The position numbers were made by a program, and so were the translations under genes. From Lysinibacillus pakistanensis (GTDB lineage: Bacteria > Bacillota > Bacilli > Bacillales_A > Planococcaceae), in the NCBI RefSeq assembly GCF_030123245.1, contig NZ_CP126101.1, positions 1,114,501 through 1,178,500 on the forward strand: a stretch of 64,000 nucleotides of DNA. Reading direction: 5' to 3'. The stretch's first letter is position 1. The number at the start of each line of letters is the position of its first letter. Below the pieces are notes generated by a model that was given only the letters and a program-made list of their open reading frames with translations, was not told the origin of the DNA and searched no databases. Of this stretch, positions 47,406-59,734 are shown piece after piece.

Positions 47406-48683
47406 ATGACAAAGATACTTCAAAATGTACAAATGTTAAATGAGCAAGGTGAATTGCATACTGTTAATATCGCCATGGCTGAAGGGAGAATTACAGCAAT
47501 CGGACAAGACGTAACTGTAGAAGATGCTGAAATTATTGAAGGAAATGGTTTTGTTGTTGCACCAGGCTTTGTCGATGTCCACACGCATTTACGCGAGCCA
47601 GGCTTTGAGCATAAGGAAACAATTGCAACAGGTTCAGCATCAGCAGCAAAGGGCGGCTTTACAACAATTTGTGCAATGCCTAATACAAAACCAGTACCAG
47701 ATTCAGTAGAAAACATGCAACTAATTAATGGGCTGATTAAGGAAAGTGCTGTTATTCGAGTACTGCCATATGGCTCACTCACAAAGGATATCTCCGGTGA
47801 GGTTCGTACAAATATTGAGCAATTAAAAGCACAGGGGGCAGTTGCATTCTCTGATGATGGTGTAGGTATTCAGCTTGCTTCAACAATGTATGAACAGATG
47901 AAGGATGCTGCTCAGCACGATATGGTTGTGGTGGCACACTGTGAAGATAATTCATTAATTTATGATGGAGTTATGCATGAGGGGAAACGAAATAAAGAGC
48001 TTGGTCTTCCTGGGATTCCGTCCATATGCGAATCTGTACAAATTGCACGAGATGTTTTATTAGCAGAAGCAGCTGGCGCTCGCTATCACGTCTGCCACGT
48101 ATCAACGAAGGAGTCTGTCCGTGCAGTACGAGATGCTAAAGCAGCGGGTATTCGTGTAACTGCTGAAGTATGCCCACATCATTTATTACTTGAAGAAATG
48201 GATATTCCATCAGATGATGCAAATTGGAAAATGAACCCTCCATTACGCGGGGCGGATGACAAAGACTCACTTCACGCTGCTCTACTTGATGGAACAATCG
48301 ATTGCATCGCTACAGATCATGCTCCACATACAGTAGAAGAAAAATGCTGTGGCATGGTAGGCGCACCATTTGGCATTGTTGGCTTTGAAACAGCCTTCCC
48401 ACTCCTTTACACACAATTTGTAGAAACAGGGAAATGGACGTTAAAACAGTTGATTGACTGGATGTCTGTAAAGGCAGCAAAAATATTTGATTTACCCTAT
48501 GGCACATTAGAAGTTGGAGCTTCAGCAGATATGATTTTACTAGATTTAAATAAAGAGCAAGCAATTGATGCGGAAGGCTTTGTATCAAAAGGACGTAATA
48601 CACCATTCAATGGTTGGACTGCAAAGGGATGGCCAATCCTTACAATTTTTGAAGGCAATATCGTATACCAGGAGGCAGAGTAA
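47406..48683 (+). CDS. pyrC: Dihydroorotase PyrC
   Basis: A 425-residue zinc amidohydrolase (type I). The metal-binding [10 protein letters not shown] motif, [18 protein letters not shown] and the catalytic aspartate in ATDHAPHT are present, as is MNPPLRG. It cyclises carbamoyl aspartate to dihydroorotate. One base separates it from pyrB, and its stop overlaps the pyrAA start. Confidence 0.96.
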   Translation: MTKILQNVQMLNEQGELHTVNIAMAEGRITAIGQDVTVEDAEIIEGNGFVVAPGFVDVHTHLREPGFEHKETIATGSASAAKGGFTTICAMPNTKPVPDSVENMQLINGLIKESAVIRVLPYGSLTKDISGEVRTNIEQLKAQGAVAFSDDGVGIQLASTMYEQMKDAAQHDMVVVAHCEDNSLIYDGVMHEGKRNKELGLPGIPSICESVQIARDVLLAEAAGARYHVCHVSTKESVRAVRDAKAAGIRVTAEVCPHHLLLEEMDIPSDDANWKMNPPLRGADDKDSLHAALLDGTIDCIATDHAPHTVEEKCCGMVGAPFGIVGFETAFPLLYTQFVETGKWTLKQLIDWMSVKAAKIFDLPYGTLEVGASADMILLDLNKEQAIDAEGFVSKGRNTPFNGWTAKGWPILTIFEGNIVYQEAE

Positions 48684-49783
48684 TGAAAAAACGTTTACTT
48701 ATTTTAGAAGATGGCACAGTATTTACAGGTACAGCGTTCGGTAGTGAGCGAGCTTCACAAGGTGAGGTAGTTTTTACAACAGGGATGACAGGTTATCAGG
48801 AAACCATTTCAGATCCTTCATTCTATGGACAAATCGTTACATTAACATACCCTTTAATCGGTAACTATGGAATCAACCGTGATGACTTTGAATCAATTAC
48901 ACCTGCTATTCGTGGATTTGTTGTTCGAGAATTAGCCAAAACCCCTTCAAACTTCCGCTGCGATTTAACGGTAGATGATTATCTGACAGCAAAGGACATT
49001 CCAGGAATTGAAGGAATCGATACTCGGAAATTAACACGCATCATTCGTAGTAAAGGATCGGTAAAGGCCATTTTAACAGCAGCCGATGAGGAAGTGAATG
49101 TGGCTGAAATCGTAGCAAAATTACAAGCAACACCGGCGATTACACACCATGTTCGTGAAGTTTCACCAAAGGCTGCTTATCCGTCACCAGGACGTGGTAA
49201 ACGTGTTGTATTAATTGACTTTGGTATGAAGCATGGTATTCTTCGTGAATTAAATAAACGTGATTGTGATGTGTTAGTTGTACCCTATAACACACCGGCA
49301 GAGGAAATTTTAGCATGGCATCCAGATGGAATTATGCTATCAAACGGTCCAGGTAACCCAGAAGATGTACAGGAAGGTATCGAAACAGTTCGCAATTTAA
49401 TTGGTAAAGTGCCAATGTTCGGTATATGCCTAGGTCATCAAATCTTCTCACTTGCTTGTGGTGCTCGAAGCTTTAAATTACCGTTTGGACATCGTGGAGG
49501 AAACCATCCGGTAAAAGATTTACGCACAGGCCGTACAGATTTAACATCTCAAAACCACGGATACGCAATCGATATTGAATCATTAAAAGAGACAGATCTA
49601 GAATTAACACATATCGCATTAAATGATGGTACTTGTGAAGGTGTACGTCACAAGAAATATCCAATCTTCACAGTCCAATACCATCCAGAAGCATCACCAG
49701 GTCCAGAAGATTCAAACCACTTATTTGATGAGTTTATTGAAATGATGGAAGTAGAAGCAGGGAAGGGGAAACAACATGCCTAA
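48683..49783 (+). CDS. pyrAA: Carbamoyl phosphate synthase small subunit PyrAA
   Basis: A 366-residue glutaminase subunit. The N-terminal domain has [17 protein letters not shown]; the class I amidotransferase domain has the nucleophile C249 in FGICLGHQ and the [13 protein letters not shown] block. It supplies ammonia to PyrAB, whose gene it overlaps by eight bases. Confidence 0.96.
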   Translation: MKKRLLILEDGTVFTGTAFGSERASQGEVVFTTGMTGYQETISDPSFYGQIVTLTYPLIGNYGINRDDFESITPAIRGFVVRELAKTPSNFRCDLTVDDYLTAKDIPGIEGIDTRKLTRIIRSKGSVKAILTAADEEVNVAEIVAKLQATPAITHHVREVSPKAAYPSPGRGKRVVLIDFGMKHGILRELNKRDCDVLVVPYNTPAEEILAWHPDGIMLSNGPGNPEDVQEGIETVRNLIGKVPMFGICLGHQIFSLACGARSFKLPFGHRGGNHPVKDLRTGRTDLTSQNHGYAIDIESLKETDLELTHIALNDGTCEGVRHKKYPIFTVQYHPEASPGPEDSNHLFDEFIEMMEVEAGKGKQHA

Positions 49784-52700
49784 ACGTACAGATATTGAAA
49801 CAATTTTAGTAATCGGATCAGGTCCAATCGTTATCGGACAAGCAGCAGAATTTGACTATGCAGGAACACAAGCTTGTCTATCTTTAAAAGAAGAAGGCTA
49901 TCGCGTTATTTTAATTAACTCAAACCCTGCAACAATCATGACGGATACAGAAATTGCCGACAAGGTTTATATTGAGCCAATTACTCTTGAGTTTGTATCA
50001 CGTATTTTGCGAAAAGAGCGTCCAGATGCCATCCTACCAACTCTTGGGGGGCAAACTGGCTTAAATATGGCGATTGAATTAGATAAATCAGGAATTTTGG
50101 ATGAGCTTAATATTGAGATTCTTGGGACAAAATTAGAAGCAATTCATAAAGCAGAAGACCGTGATTTATTCCGTAATTTAATGTATGAACTAGGTGCTCC
50201 AGTGCCTGAATCAGATATTATCCATAACTTAGATGAAGCGAAAAACTTTGTTGCAAAGATTGGTTATCCAGTTATCGTTCGACCTGCATTTACATTAGGT
50301 GGTACAGGCGGTGGAATTTGCTACAATGATCAAGATTTAGAGGAAATCGTGACATCTGGGCTTAAATATTCTCCAGTTACACAATGCTTACTAGAAAAAT
50401 CAATCGCTGGCTATAAAGAGATTGAATATGAAGTAATGCGTGATGCGGCTGACAATGCCATTGTAGTATGTAACATGGAAAACGTTGACCCAGTAGGTAT
50501 TCATACAGGGGATTCTATCGTAGTAGCACCAACACAAACACTGTCAGATCGAGAAAACCAAATGCTACGTAATATTTCCCTAGATATTATTCGTGCACTG
50601 AAAATTGAAGGTGGCTGTAACGTTCAATTAGCTCTTGATCCATATAGCTTTAATTACTATGTAATCGAGGTTAACCCTCGTGTATCACGTTCATCAGCGT
50701 TAGCATCTAAAGCAACAGGCTACCCAATTGCCAAGCTAGCAGCAAAAATTGCAGTTGGCTTAACATTAGATGAAATTAAAAACCCTGTAACAGGTTCAAC
50801 GTATGCTTGCTTCGAGCCAGCACTAGATTATATTGTGGCAAAAATCCCACGCTGGCCATTCGATAAATTCGAATCAGCAAAACGTAATCTTGGTACACAA
50901 ATGAAAGCAACTGGCGAGGTTATGGCACTAGGACGAACATTTGAGGAAGCGATGCTTAAAGCAGTTCGTTCACTTGAAACAGGTCAAGTACACTTAGAGT
51001 TAAAGCATGCCGAGGAAAACTCCGATTCTTGGATTGAAAAACGTATCCGCAAAGCTGGAGATGAGCGTCTATTCTTTATCGGTGAAGCATTACGTCGCGG
51101 TGTAACAATTGAGCAAATTCATGAGTGGTCTGCCATTGACTTATTCTTCTTAAATAAATTCAAAAACATTGTGGATATGGAGAAAACACTTGCTGACAAT
51201 AAAAACGATAAAGACGTATTACGTACAGCAAAACGTCTAGGCTTTGCAGATAAGAAAATTGCAGAGCTTTGGGAAACTACACCTGAGGAAGTATATGCAT
51301 ATCGTAAAGAATATGGTATTATCCCGGTCTATAAGATGGTTGATACATGTGCAGCAGAGTTTGAATCTGAAACACCTTACTTCTATGGCACATATGAGGA
51401 AGAAAACGAATCAATTAAATCAGATAAGCCATCTGTTGTTGTCCTTGGGTCAGGTCCAATTCGTATTGGTCAAGGGGTAGAATTTGACTACGCGACAGTA
51501 CATTCAGTTTGGGCAATTCAAGAAGCTGGCTATGAGGCAATTATTATTAACTCAAATCCAGAAACTGTATCCACGGACTTCTCGATTTCAGATAAATTAT
51601 ACTTCGAGCCATTAACAATCGAAGATGTAATGCATATTATTGACCTAGAGCAGCCAATTGGTGTGGTTGTGCAATTCGGTGGACAAACAGCTATTAATCT
51701 TGCGGATAAATTAGCGGCAAATGGTGTGAAAATCTTAGGTACAACACTTGAAGATATTGATCGTGCAGAAAATAGAGATAAATTCGAGCAAGCATTACAT
51801 GAATTAGATATTCCACAGCCACAAGGTGAAACGGCTATCTCAACAGAGGAAGCACTTGCTATCGGTGGACGTCTTGGCTTCCCGGTGTTAGTTCGCCCTT
51901 CATATGTACTAGGTGGACGTGCGATGGAAATCGTCTACAACGAAGAAGAGCTACAACACTATATGGAAAATGCGGTTGAAGCATCTCCAGACCATCCAGT
52001 ATTAGTGGACCGTTATTTAACTGGTCAGGAAATTGAAGTAGATGCAATTTGTGACGGGGAAAATGTGTTGATCCCAGGTATTATGGAGCATATCGAGCGT
52101 GCAGGTGTTCACTCCGGTGACTCTATCTCTGTATATCCACCACAAAAATTAACACAGGCACAAAAGGATACATTAGTGGACTATACAACACGCCTTGCAA
52201 AAGGTCTTGGCATCATAGGTTTAATGAACATTCAATATGTTATTTCACAAGGTGAAGTATTTGTAATCGAGGTGAACCCACGTTCTTCTCGTACAGTGCC
52301 ATTCTTAAGTAAAATTACTAATATCCCAATGGCTAATATTGCGACAAAAGCAATCCTAGGTAAGTCCATTATCGAACAAGGTTATCCTACAGGCTTAGCA
52401 GCAGAGCAAAAAGGCGTATTTGTAAAAGTACCAGTATTCTCATTTGCTAAATTACGCCGTGTTGACATTACATTAGGACCTGAAATGAAGTCAACAGGTG
52501 AAGTAATGGGGAAAGATGCAACATTAGAAAAAGCCCTTTACAAAGGCTTGGTTGCAGCAGGAATGGAAATTCGCACAGAAGGTACAGTATTATTTACTGT
52601 ATCTGATAAAGATAAAGAGGAAGCGATTGCCCTTGCAAAACGTTTCTCAACAGTAGGCTATCGTATTGTGGCTACTGAAGGTACTGCTAAAGCATTTGAA

Positions 52701-52973
52701 GCAGCAGGAGTCCGCACAGATATCGTTGGAAAAATCGGTGCAAAGGGCCAAACATTAATCGATTTAATTCAAAATGGTGAAGCACAACTTGTAGTAAATA
52801 CACTTACAAAGGGCAAGCAACCAGCTCGTGATGGTTTCCGTATCCGTCGTGAATCTGTCGAAAATGGTGTCCCATGTTTAACATCATTAGATACAGCAGA
52901 AGCAATGCTACGTGTTATTGAATCAATGACATTTACAGCAGAACAAATGCCAAAAGCGGAGGTAGTACACTAA
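49776..52973 (+). CDS. pyrAB: Carbamoyl phosphate synthase large subunit PyrAB
   Basis: A 1065-residue synthetase made of two homologous ATP-grasp halves ([13 protein letters not shown] in the first, [13 protein letters not shown] in the second) and a C-terminal MGS-like regulatory domain from about residue 935. Each half begins with a similar GSGPI.IGQ..EFDYA block. It makes carbamoyl phosphate from bicarbonate, ammonia and two ATP. Confidence 0.97.
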   Translation: MPKRTDIETILVIGSGPIVIGQAAEFDYAGTQACLSLKEEGYRVILINSNPATIMTDTEIADKVYIEPITLEFVSRILRKERPDAILPTLGGQTGLNMAIELDKSGILDELNIEILGTKLEAIHKAEDRDLFRNLMYELGAPVPESDIIHNLDEAKNFVAKIGYPVIVRPAFTLGGTGGGICYNDQDLEEIVTSGLKYSPVTQCLLEKSIAGYKEIEYEVMRDAADNAIVVCNMENVDPVGIHTGDSIVVAPTQTLSDRENQMLRNISLDIIRALKIEGGCNVQLALDPYSFNYYVIEVNPRVSRSSALASKATGYPIAKLAAKIAVGLTLDEIKNPVTGSTYACFEPALDYIVAKIPRWPFDKFESAKRNLGTQMKATGEVMALGRTFEEAMLKAVRSLETGQVHLELKHAEENSDSWIEKRIRKAGDERLFFIGEALRRGVTIEQIHEWSAIDLFFLNKFKNIVDMEKTLADNKNDKDVLRTAKRLGFADKKIAELWETTPEEVYAYRKEYGIIPVYKMVDTCAAEFESETPYFYGTYEEENESIKSDKPSVVVLGSGPIRIGQGVEFDYATVHSVWAIQEAGYEAIIINSNPETVSTDFSISDKLYFEPLTIEDVMHIIDLEQPIGVVVQFGGQTAINLADKLAANGVKILGTTLEDIDRAENRDKFEQALHELDIPQPQGETAISTEEALAIGGRLGFPVLVRPSYVLGGRAMEIVYNEEELQHYMENAVEASPDHPVLVDRYLTGQEIEVDAICDGENVLIPGIMEHIERAGVHSGDSISVYPPQKLTQAQKDTLVDYTTRLAKGLGIIGLMNIQYVISQGEVFVIEVNPRSSRTVPFLSKITNIPMANIATKAILGKSIIEQGYPTGLAAEQKGVFVKVPVFSFAKLRRVDITLGPEMKSTGEVMGKDATLEKALYKGLVAAGMEIRTEGTVLFTVSDKDKEEAIALAKRFSTVGYRIVATEGTAKAFEAAGVRTDIVGKIGAKGQTLIDLIQNGEAQLVVNTLTKGKQPARDGFRIRRESVENGVPCLTSLDTAEAMLRVIESMTFTAEQMPKAEVVH

Positions 52974-52974
52974 T

Positions 52975-54655
<1,681 letters not shown>

Positions 54656-54656
<1 letters not shown>

Positions 54657-55360
54657 TGAATACAAAACCAATACTTGCACTAGATTTTCCTGGTGAAGCA
54701 GAAGTATTCAATTTTTTAAAGCATTTTAATGAGCCTCTTTTCGTGAAAATTGGTATGGAATTATATATGCAGGAAGGGCCAGATATTGTTCGGAAAGTAA
54801 AGGATTTAGGCCATGATATTTTCCTTGATTTAAAATTACATGATATCCCGAATACAGTTGGCTCTGCCATGAAGGGCCTAGCAAAATTAGGGGTAGATTT
54901 AGTCAATGTCCATGCAGCAGGCGGACGTCCAATGATGGAGGCTGCAATGGAAGGCCTTGAAGCAGGTACACCTGCAGGTAAAGGTCGTCCTGCATTAATT
55001 GCAGTTACACAATTAACATCAACAACTGAGGAACAAATGCAAGCGGAACAAAGAATTGCTCTATCTTTACAGGAGTCTGTCTTGCACTATGCAAGTCTCA
55101 CAAAACAGGCTGGTTTACAAGGTGTCGTTTGCTCAGTACACGAGGCTAAAATGATAGCAGAGGTATGCGGGAATGATTTTCTACGTGTGACACCTGGTAT
55201 TCGTTTAGCAGGTGGCGATGCACACGATCAAAAGCGCATTGCCACACCAGACGGAGCAAAACGTGATGGCTCATCACTAATTGTCGTGGGACGCGCTGTA
55301 ACAGGTGCACAAGATCCAGTAGCAGCATATAAAATTGTAAGTGAATTATGGGAGGCATAA
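54656..55360 (+). CDS. pyrF: Orotidine 5'-phosphate decarboxylase PyrF
   Basis: A 234-residue TIM-barrel enzyme that converts OMP to UMP. The catalytic Lys-Asp array is in [13 protein letters not shown], and [18 protein letters not shown] is the phosphate-binding region. It overlaps pyrD by one base and is followed immediately by pyrE. Confidence 0.97.
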
Positions 55361-55362
55361 CT

Positions 55363-55992
55363 ATGACATTACAAAATGAAATCGCACACGCAATGTTAAA
55401 AGTAGGAGCAGTGGAACTAAATCCTACAGAGCTATTTACATGGGCATCAGGCATTCAATCGCCAATTTACTGCGATACACGTCTAACAATCTCAGATCCT
55501 GTTATTCGTAAACAATTAGCAAACGGCTTGGCATCACTGATTAAAGAAAACTTTAGCGCAACAGAAATCGTTGCAGGTACAGCAACAGCAGGTATTCCTC
55601 ATGCGGCTTGGGTAAGTGATATTCTAGATTTACCAATGGTTTATGTACGTTCTAAAGCAAAAGAGCACGGGCGTGGTAATCAAATCGAAGGAAAATACGC
55701 AGCGGGTCAAAAAGTAGTTGTAGTAGAAGATATTGTTTCTACGGGTGGTTCATCTATTACAGCGGTTGAAGCTTTACGAGCAGCAGGCTGTGAAGTGTTG
55801 GGCGTTGTTTGCGTCTACACGTACAATCTTCCACGTGCTGAACAAGCATTCGATCAAGCTGGTATTCAATATGTATCATTAACAAACTTTGATTATTTAA
55901 TAGAAGCAGCCAACGAATCAGGTGCTATTCAGGAAGAAGATATCCCATTTCTTAAGGAATGGCATGGAAAATTAAAGGCTGGAGCACTTTAA
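55363..55992 (+). CDS. pyrE: Orotate phosphoribosyltransferase PyrE
   Basis: A 209-residue PRTase that joins orotate and PRPP into OMP. The PRPP motif is VVVVEDIVSTGGSSITAVEAL, and YVRSKAKEHGRGNQIEG is the flexible catalytic loop. GGAGG precedes the ATG at 55363, so the ATG at 55348 inside pyrF is not used. Last gene of the operon. Confidence 0.97.
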   Translation: MTLQNEIAHAMLKVGAVELNPTELFTWASGIQSPIYCDTRLTISDPVIRKQLANGLASLIKENFSATEIVAGTATAGIPHAAWVSDILDLPMVYVRSKAKEHGRGNQIEGKYAAGQKVVVVEDIVSTGGSSITAVEALRAAGCEVLGVVCVYTYNLPRAEQAFDQAGIQYVSLTNFDYLIEAANESGAIQEEDIPFLKEWHGKLKAGAL

Positions 55993-56006
55993 TCTTCAAA
56001 GAAACT

Positions 56007-56052
56007 TTTAAAAGCGACTGTCGATATTTTTATCGACAGTCGCTTTTTTTTG
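56007..56052 (+). terminator. Terminator of the pyr operon
   Basis: AAAAGCGACTGTCGATA and TATCGACAGTCGCTTTT form a 17-base-pair perfect stem with a four-base loop, followed by more T residues. Confidence 0.92.
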
Positions 56053-56377
56053 CTAAATCAGCTGAAAAGATATAGAAAATAAGCCAGATAAAATAACAAG
56101 AAGTATGTAACATGGCATTGTTTACTTGCTTAAAGTAAATTATTTTTCTGCTGTAATATAAATCACTTCAATTTATTAATGTGTTATCAGAAAAAATTAT
56201 TTACAAAAATTGAAAACTGAAAAATTGAAAATGTATCAATTCGTCAAAAAAATAACTAAAGTAATCTGAAATACTAAATAAATGTAAATTATGTAAGAGT
56301 AGGTAATAATATATTACATAGCATTTTATTATATTTTAATAATAAAAAAATAACACTTTATGCAGGTGAAGTGAAAA

Positions 56378-56461
56378 ATGAGCAAATATTCATTTGGTAG
56401 AAATAAAAATATTTTAATGAAAATTGGAATAGTTGTATGGTTTATTTTGTATATAAGATAA
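56378..56461 (+). CDS. Possible 27-residue membrane peptide
   Basis: Begins MSKYSFGRNKNILMKIGIV and ends VWFILYIR: a basic N-terminus and one hydrophobic segment. AGGTGAAG lies about eight bases before the ATG. It stands alone in the otherwise non-coding, very AT-rich 785-base stretch between pyrE and the peptide transporter. It could be a true small membrane protein, a remnant of a longer gene, or chance. No homologue recognised. Confidence 0.3.
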   Translation: MSKYSFGRNKNILMKIGIVVWFILYIR

Positions 56462-56481
56462 TAAGAATTAAAAAAAATTGC

Positions 56482-56511
56482 TTGATTAAATGGTTTATTT
56501 CTAGATAAAAT
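56482..56511 (+). promoter_or_regulatory. Candidate promoter of the peptide transporter operon
   Basis: TTGATT (56482-56487), 18 bases, TAAAAT (56506-56511). Plausible but unremarkable in such AT-rich sequence. It would give a leader of about 260 bases containing the CodY-like boxes. Confidence 0.3.
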
Positions 56512-56620
56512 AGCATTACGTCCAATTATCAGAATATTACATCAGTAGAATTTTTGACTTGGTATTATTTTTTTTGGTAATTAATCTAGCCATATTTTTT
56601 GATTTTCGAAATTGGTGATT

Positions 56621-56757
56621 TGTTTTCTGAAAAAGTAAAAAGTTATAAAAGGGATTTTTAAAATACCGTGGTGTAAATGAACTTTTTTAACGGAATATAA
56701 TTCTGAAATTTCTGAAATTAATTCCGAAGGATAAGTATGGTCATTTTTCTGAATATT
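56621..56757 (+). promoter_or_regulatory. Cluster of CodY-like boxes before the peptide transporter
   Basis: Compared with the CodY consensus AATTTTCWGAAAATT: ATTTTTCTGAATATT at 56743-56757 has two mismatches, AAATTTCTGAAATTA at 56706-56720 has three, and ATAATTCTGAAATTT at 56697-56711 and TGTTTTCTGAAAAAG at 56621-56635 have four each. The middle pair overlap by six bases. CodY control of peptide transporters is well known in Firmicutes. Confidence 0.5.
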
Positions 56758-56778
56758 GAATATAAGGGGAGAGATTGT

Positions 56779-57792
56779 TTGAATACAGCAAATGAACTAC
56801 TAACAATTAGAAATTTAACTACAAGTTTTCGAATTAAAGAAACTTACCACGCTGCTGTAGATGATGTCTCGCTTTCGCTTAAAAAGAATGAAGTATTAGC
56901 AATCGTTGGGGAATCAGGTTGTGGTAAAAGTACTTTAGCAACTACGATTGTAGGTTTGCACAATGAAGTTAACACAAAAGTTTCAGGTGAAATTCTTTAT
57001 AACAATCAAAATTTAACTCAACTAAATGAGCAGAAATTTAATAAATTACGTGGTAATGATATTGGTTTTATATTCCAAGATCCTCTTTCAGCTCTTAATC
57101 CATTAATGCGGATTGGAGAACAAATTGCTGAGGGATTAATGTATCATACAAAGTTCTCAAAGCAACAGCGCGAGGAGAGAGTATTAGAATTATTGATTCA
57201 AGTAGGTATCTCTAATCCACAACGTGTGGCAAAACAATTTCCACATCAATTGTCTGGAGGGATGCGTCAACGCGTCATGATTGCTATTGCACTGTCGTGT
57301 AAGCCTTCCATTTTAATTGCAGATGAACCAACAACAGCTCTAGATGTAACTATCCAAGCTCAAATACTAGATCTATTAAAAGCACTTCAAGTAGAAACCG
57401 AAACGGGTATTATATTAATTACCCATGATTTGGGTGTTGTCGCGGAAATGGCTGATCGAGTTGCAGTGATGTATGCAGGTGAAGTAGTAGAAGAAGCACC
57501 TGTTCAGAACTTATTTAATAATGCTAAACATCCTTATACTCGTTCTTTATTGAATTCTATTCCACAAACACATAGTGAAAATGAAAGACTTGAAGTTATT
57601 CAAGGTATGGTGCCATCGCTGATGAATTTACCTCGGGAAAGCTGCCGATTTTCAGCACGAATACCTTGGATTGATGCATCTGCACACGAAAAAAACCCAC
57701 ATTTACATGAAATTGCGCCAGGACATTTGGTTAGATGTACCTGCTGGAAACACTTTCATTTTGAAGGTGAAGAAGGAGGGGTGACTGTATGA
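56779..57792 (+). CDS. Peptide ABC transporter ATP-binding protein (OppD/DppD type)
   Basis: A 337-residue ATPase with Walker [11 protein letters not shown], signature LSGGMRQRVMIA and Walker B ILIADEPTTALD. The C-terminal oligopeptide-transporter extension usually carries four cysteines for an iron-sulfur cluster; here CRFSARIPW and the later ASAHEKNPHL lack two of them, leaving CRF and the CTC near the end. The TTG start at 56779 follows AGGGGAG; the ATG at 56737 lies over a CodY-like box. It overlaps the next gene by four bases. Confidence 0.9.
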   Translation: MNTANELLTIRNLTTSFRIKETYHAAVDDVSLSLKKNEVLAIVGESGCGKSTLATTIVGLHNEVNTKVSGEILYNNQNLTQLNEQKFNKLRGNDIGFIFQDPLSALNPLMRIGEQIAEGLMYHTKFSKQQREERVLELLIQVGISNPQRVAKQFPHQLSGGMRQRVMIAIALSCKPSILIADEPTTALDVTIQAQILDLLKALQVETETGIILITHDLGVVAEMADRVAVMYAGEVVEEAPVQNLFNNAKHPYTRSLLNSIPQTHSENERLEVIQGMVPSLMNLPRESCRFSARIPWIDASAHEKNPHLHEIAPGHLVRCTCWKHFHFEGEEGGVTV

Positions 57793-58736
57793 GTTTTATG
57801 CAAATTAGCGATTTGAATGTTCATTATCCAATTCGAGGGGGCTTTTTTAATACAGTAATCGATAAAGTATTTGCGGTTGATGGCGTCACAATGGAATTTG
57901 AACAAGGAAAAACATATGGTTTAGTTGGAGAATCAGGTTCTGGAAAATCGACAACTGGGAAAGCCATTATAGGTCTAGAAAAAATCACCTCGGGTCAAAT
58001 TTACTATGAAGGTGAGAATGTTACAAATCAACGTAGAAATCGTAATTCGGCATATAACAAAGATATTCAAATGATTTTCCAAGATTCTCATTCAAGTATG
58101 AATCCTAGAAAAAGGGTTTTAGACATTTTAGCAGAGCCTATTCGAAATTTTATGAAGCTTAGTGATCAAGAGGAACGTAAGCGCATTAAAGAGTTACTTG
58201 CAATTGTAGGTATGTCTGAAGATGTATTGTTAAAGTATCCACATGAATTTTCTGGTGGTCAAAAGCAACGTCTTGGAATCGCACGTGCTGTTGCTTGTAA
58301 TCCAAAAATGATTATTGCTGATGAACCTGTATCTGCACTAGATTTATCTGTACAAGCTCAAGTGCTAAATTTTATGAAAGACATTCAGAGTGAATTTGGA
58401 CTTAGTTATTTATTTATTTCACATGACCTTGGTGTCGTGAAGCATATGTGTGATTACATAGCTATCATGTACAAAGGACGCTTTGTTGAAACAGGCACTC
58501 GAAATGACATATATACGAGTCCACAACATATTTATACAAAGCGCTTGTTATCAGCTATTCCAAATATTGAGCCAGAAACACGTTTAGAGCGTAAAATAAC
58601 ACGTCAAGATGTCGAGGCCAATTATCAAAAAGAACAGCATAAATATTATGACGAGGATGGCAAAGTATACCCATTAAAAACCATTTCGGATACGCATAAA
58701 GTAGCGATGTCTGATATTGAACGGGAGGGTATATAA
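57789..58736 (+). CDS. Peptide ABC transporter ATP-binding protein (OppF/AppF type)
   Basis: A 315-residue second ATPase of the transporter. Walker A is GESGSGKSTTG, the signature FSGGQKQRLGIA and Walker B MIIADEPVSALD. The opening ISDLNVHYPIRGGFFNTVIDKV is typical of the F subunit. It should form a heterodimer with the preceding ATPase. Its stop abuts the permease start. Confidence 0.92.
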   Translation: MSFMQISDLNVHYPIRGGFFNTVIDKVFAVDGVTMEFEQGKTYGLVGESGSGKSTTGKAIIGLEKITSGQIYYEGENVTNQRRNRNSAYNKDIQMIFQDSHSSMNPRKRVLDILAEPIRNFMKLSDQEERKRIKELLAIVGMSEDVLLKYPHEFSGGQKQRLGIARAVACNPKMIIADEPVSALDLSVQAQVLNFMKDIQSEFGLSYLFISHDLGVVKHMCDYIAIMYKGRFVETGTRNDIYTSPQHIYTKRLLSAIPNIEPETRLERKITRQDVEANYQKEQHKYYDEDGKVYPLKTISDTHKVAMSDIEREGI

Positions 58737-59699
58737 ATGTGGAAAACGATTGTTAGACGTGTGTTACTGATGATTCCTCAGTTGTTTGTCTTAAGTCTTT
58801 TTATCTTCATATTGGCAAAACAAATGCCAGGAGATCCATTTACGGGGCTTATTACACCAGAGACGGACCCTGCAAGGATTGAGGAACTTCGTATACAAGC
58901 AGGTTTCTATGACCCCTGGTATGTTCAGTATTACCACTGGATTACAAACGCTTTTCAAGGTGATTTCGGACGAAGCTATACATATAAAATTGCAGTGTCC
59001 ACACTTATTGGTGAGCGCGGATTAAATACATTCTGGCTTTCATTACTTAGTGCAATCTTTGTATATTTGATTGCGATTCCATTAGGGGTGTTGGCTGGTC
59101 GTTATCAAGAATCATTTTTAGATAAATCAATCACCCTGTATAGTTTTATAAGTTATGCAATACCAACTTTCGTATTATCACTCATTTTCGTATATATATT
59201 CGGTTATAGACTCATGTGGTTCCCAACTAGCGGGACAGTTGATGTAGGGCTTGATCCAGGTACAATGGCATATTATTGGAATAAAATGTATCATTTACTG
59301 CTACCTGCTATTACGTATGCTATCTTAGGTACAACAGCCATTATTCAATATTTACGTTCAGAAATAATAGATGCAAAAACACAGGATTATGTGAAAACAG
59401 CTCGAAGCAAAGGTATCCCAATGCGAAAAGTCTATACTAGACATATTTTCCGTAATTCCTTACTACCAATCGCAGCCTTTTTAGGGTTTACAATAACAGG
59501 TTTATTAGGCGGTTCTATTTTTATTGAAACAATATTCGGTTTCCCAGGAATGGGTCAGTTGTTTATCAATTCAATCATGAGTCGAGATTATAGTGTTATT
59601 ACGGCACTAGTTATGCTTTATGGCTTCTTAACATTATTAGGTAGTCTACTGTCTGATATTATTATGAGCATTGTCGATCCACGTATCCGCATAGACTAA
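58737..59699 (+). CDS. Peptide ABC transporter permease (OppB/AppB type)
   Basis: A 320-residue inner-membrane permease with six spans. The N-terminal RRVLLMIPQLFVLSLFIFIL and MPGDPF blocks and the EAA-like loop DYVKTARSKGIPMRKVYTRH identify the B subunit. The order D-F-B-C-A of this operon is conserved among several Bacillales peptide systems. Confidence 0.93.
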   Translation: MWKTIVRRVLLMIPQLFVLSLFIFILAKQMPGDPFTGLITPETDPARIEELRIQAGFYDPWYVQYYHWITNAFQGDFGRSYTYKIAVSTLIGERGLNTFWLSLLSAIFVYLIAIPLGVLAGRYQESFLDKSITLYSFISYAIPTFVLSLIFVYIFGYRLMWFPTSGTVDVGLDPGTMAYYWNKMYHLLLPAITYAILGTTAIIQYLRSEIIDAKTQDYVKTARSKGIPMRKVYTRHIFRNSLLPIAAFLGFTITGLLGGSIFIETIFGFPGMGQLFINSIMSRDYSVITALVMLYGFLTLLGSLLSDIIMSIVDPRIRID

Positions 59700-59734
59700 C
59701 TACTAAAATAATGTTTAAGGAGAGGTGAATTCAA

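Noticed and set aside
56737..56779. ATG at 56737 as the start of the OppD-type ATPase
   Set aside because: It has a poorer ribosome site, covers a CodY-like box and adds residues without homology; the TTG at 56779 is better placed.
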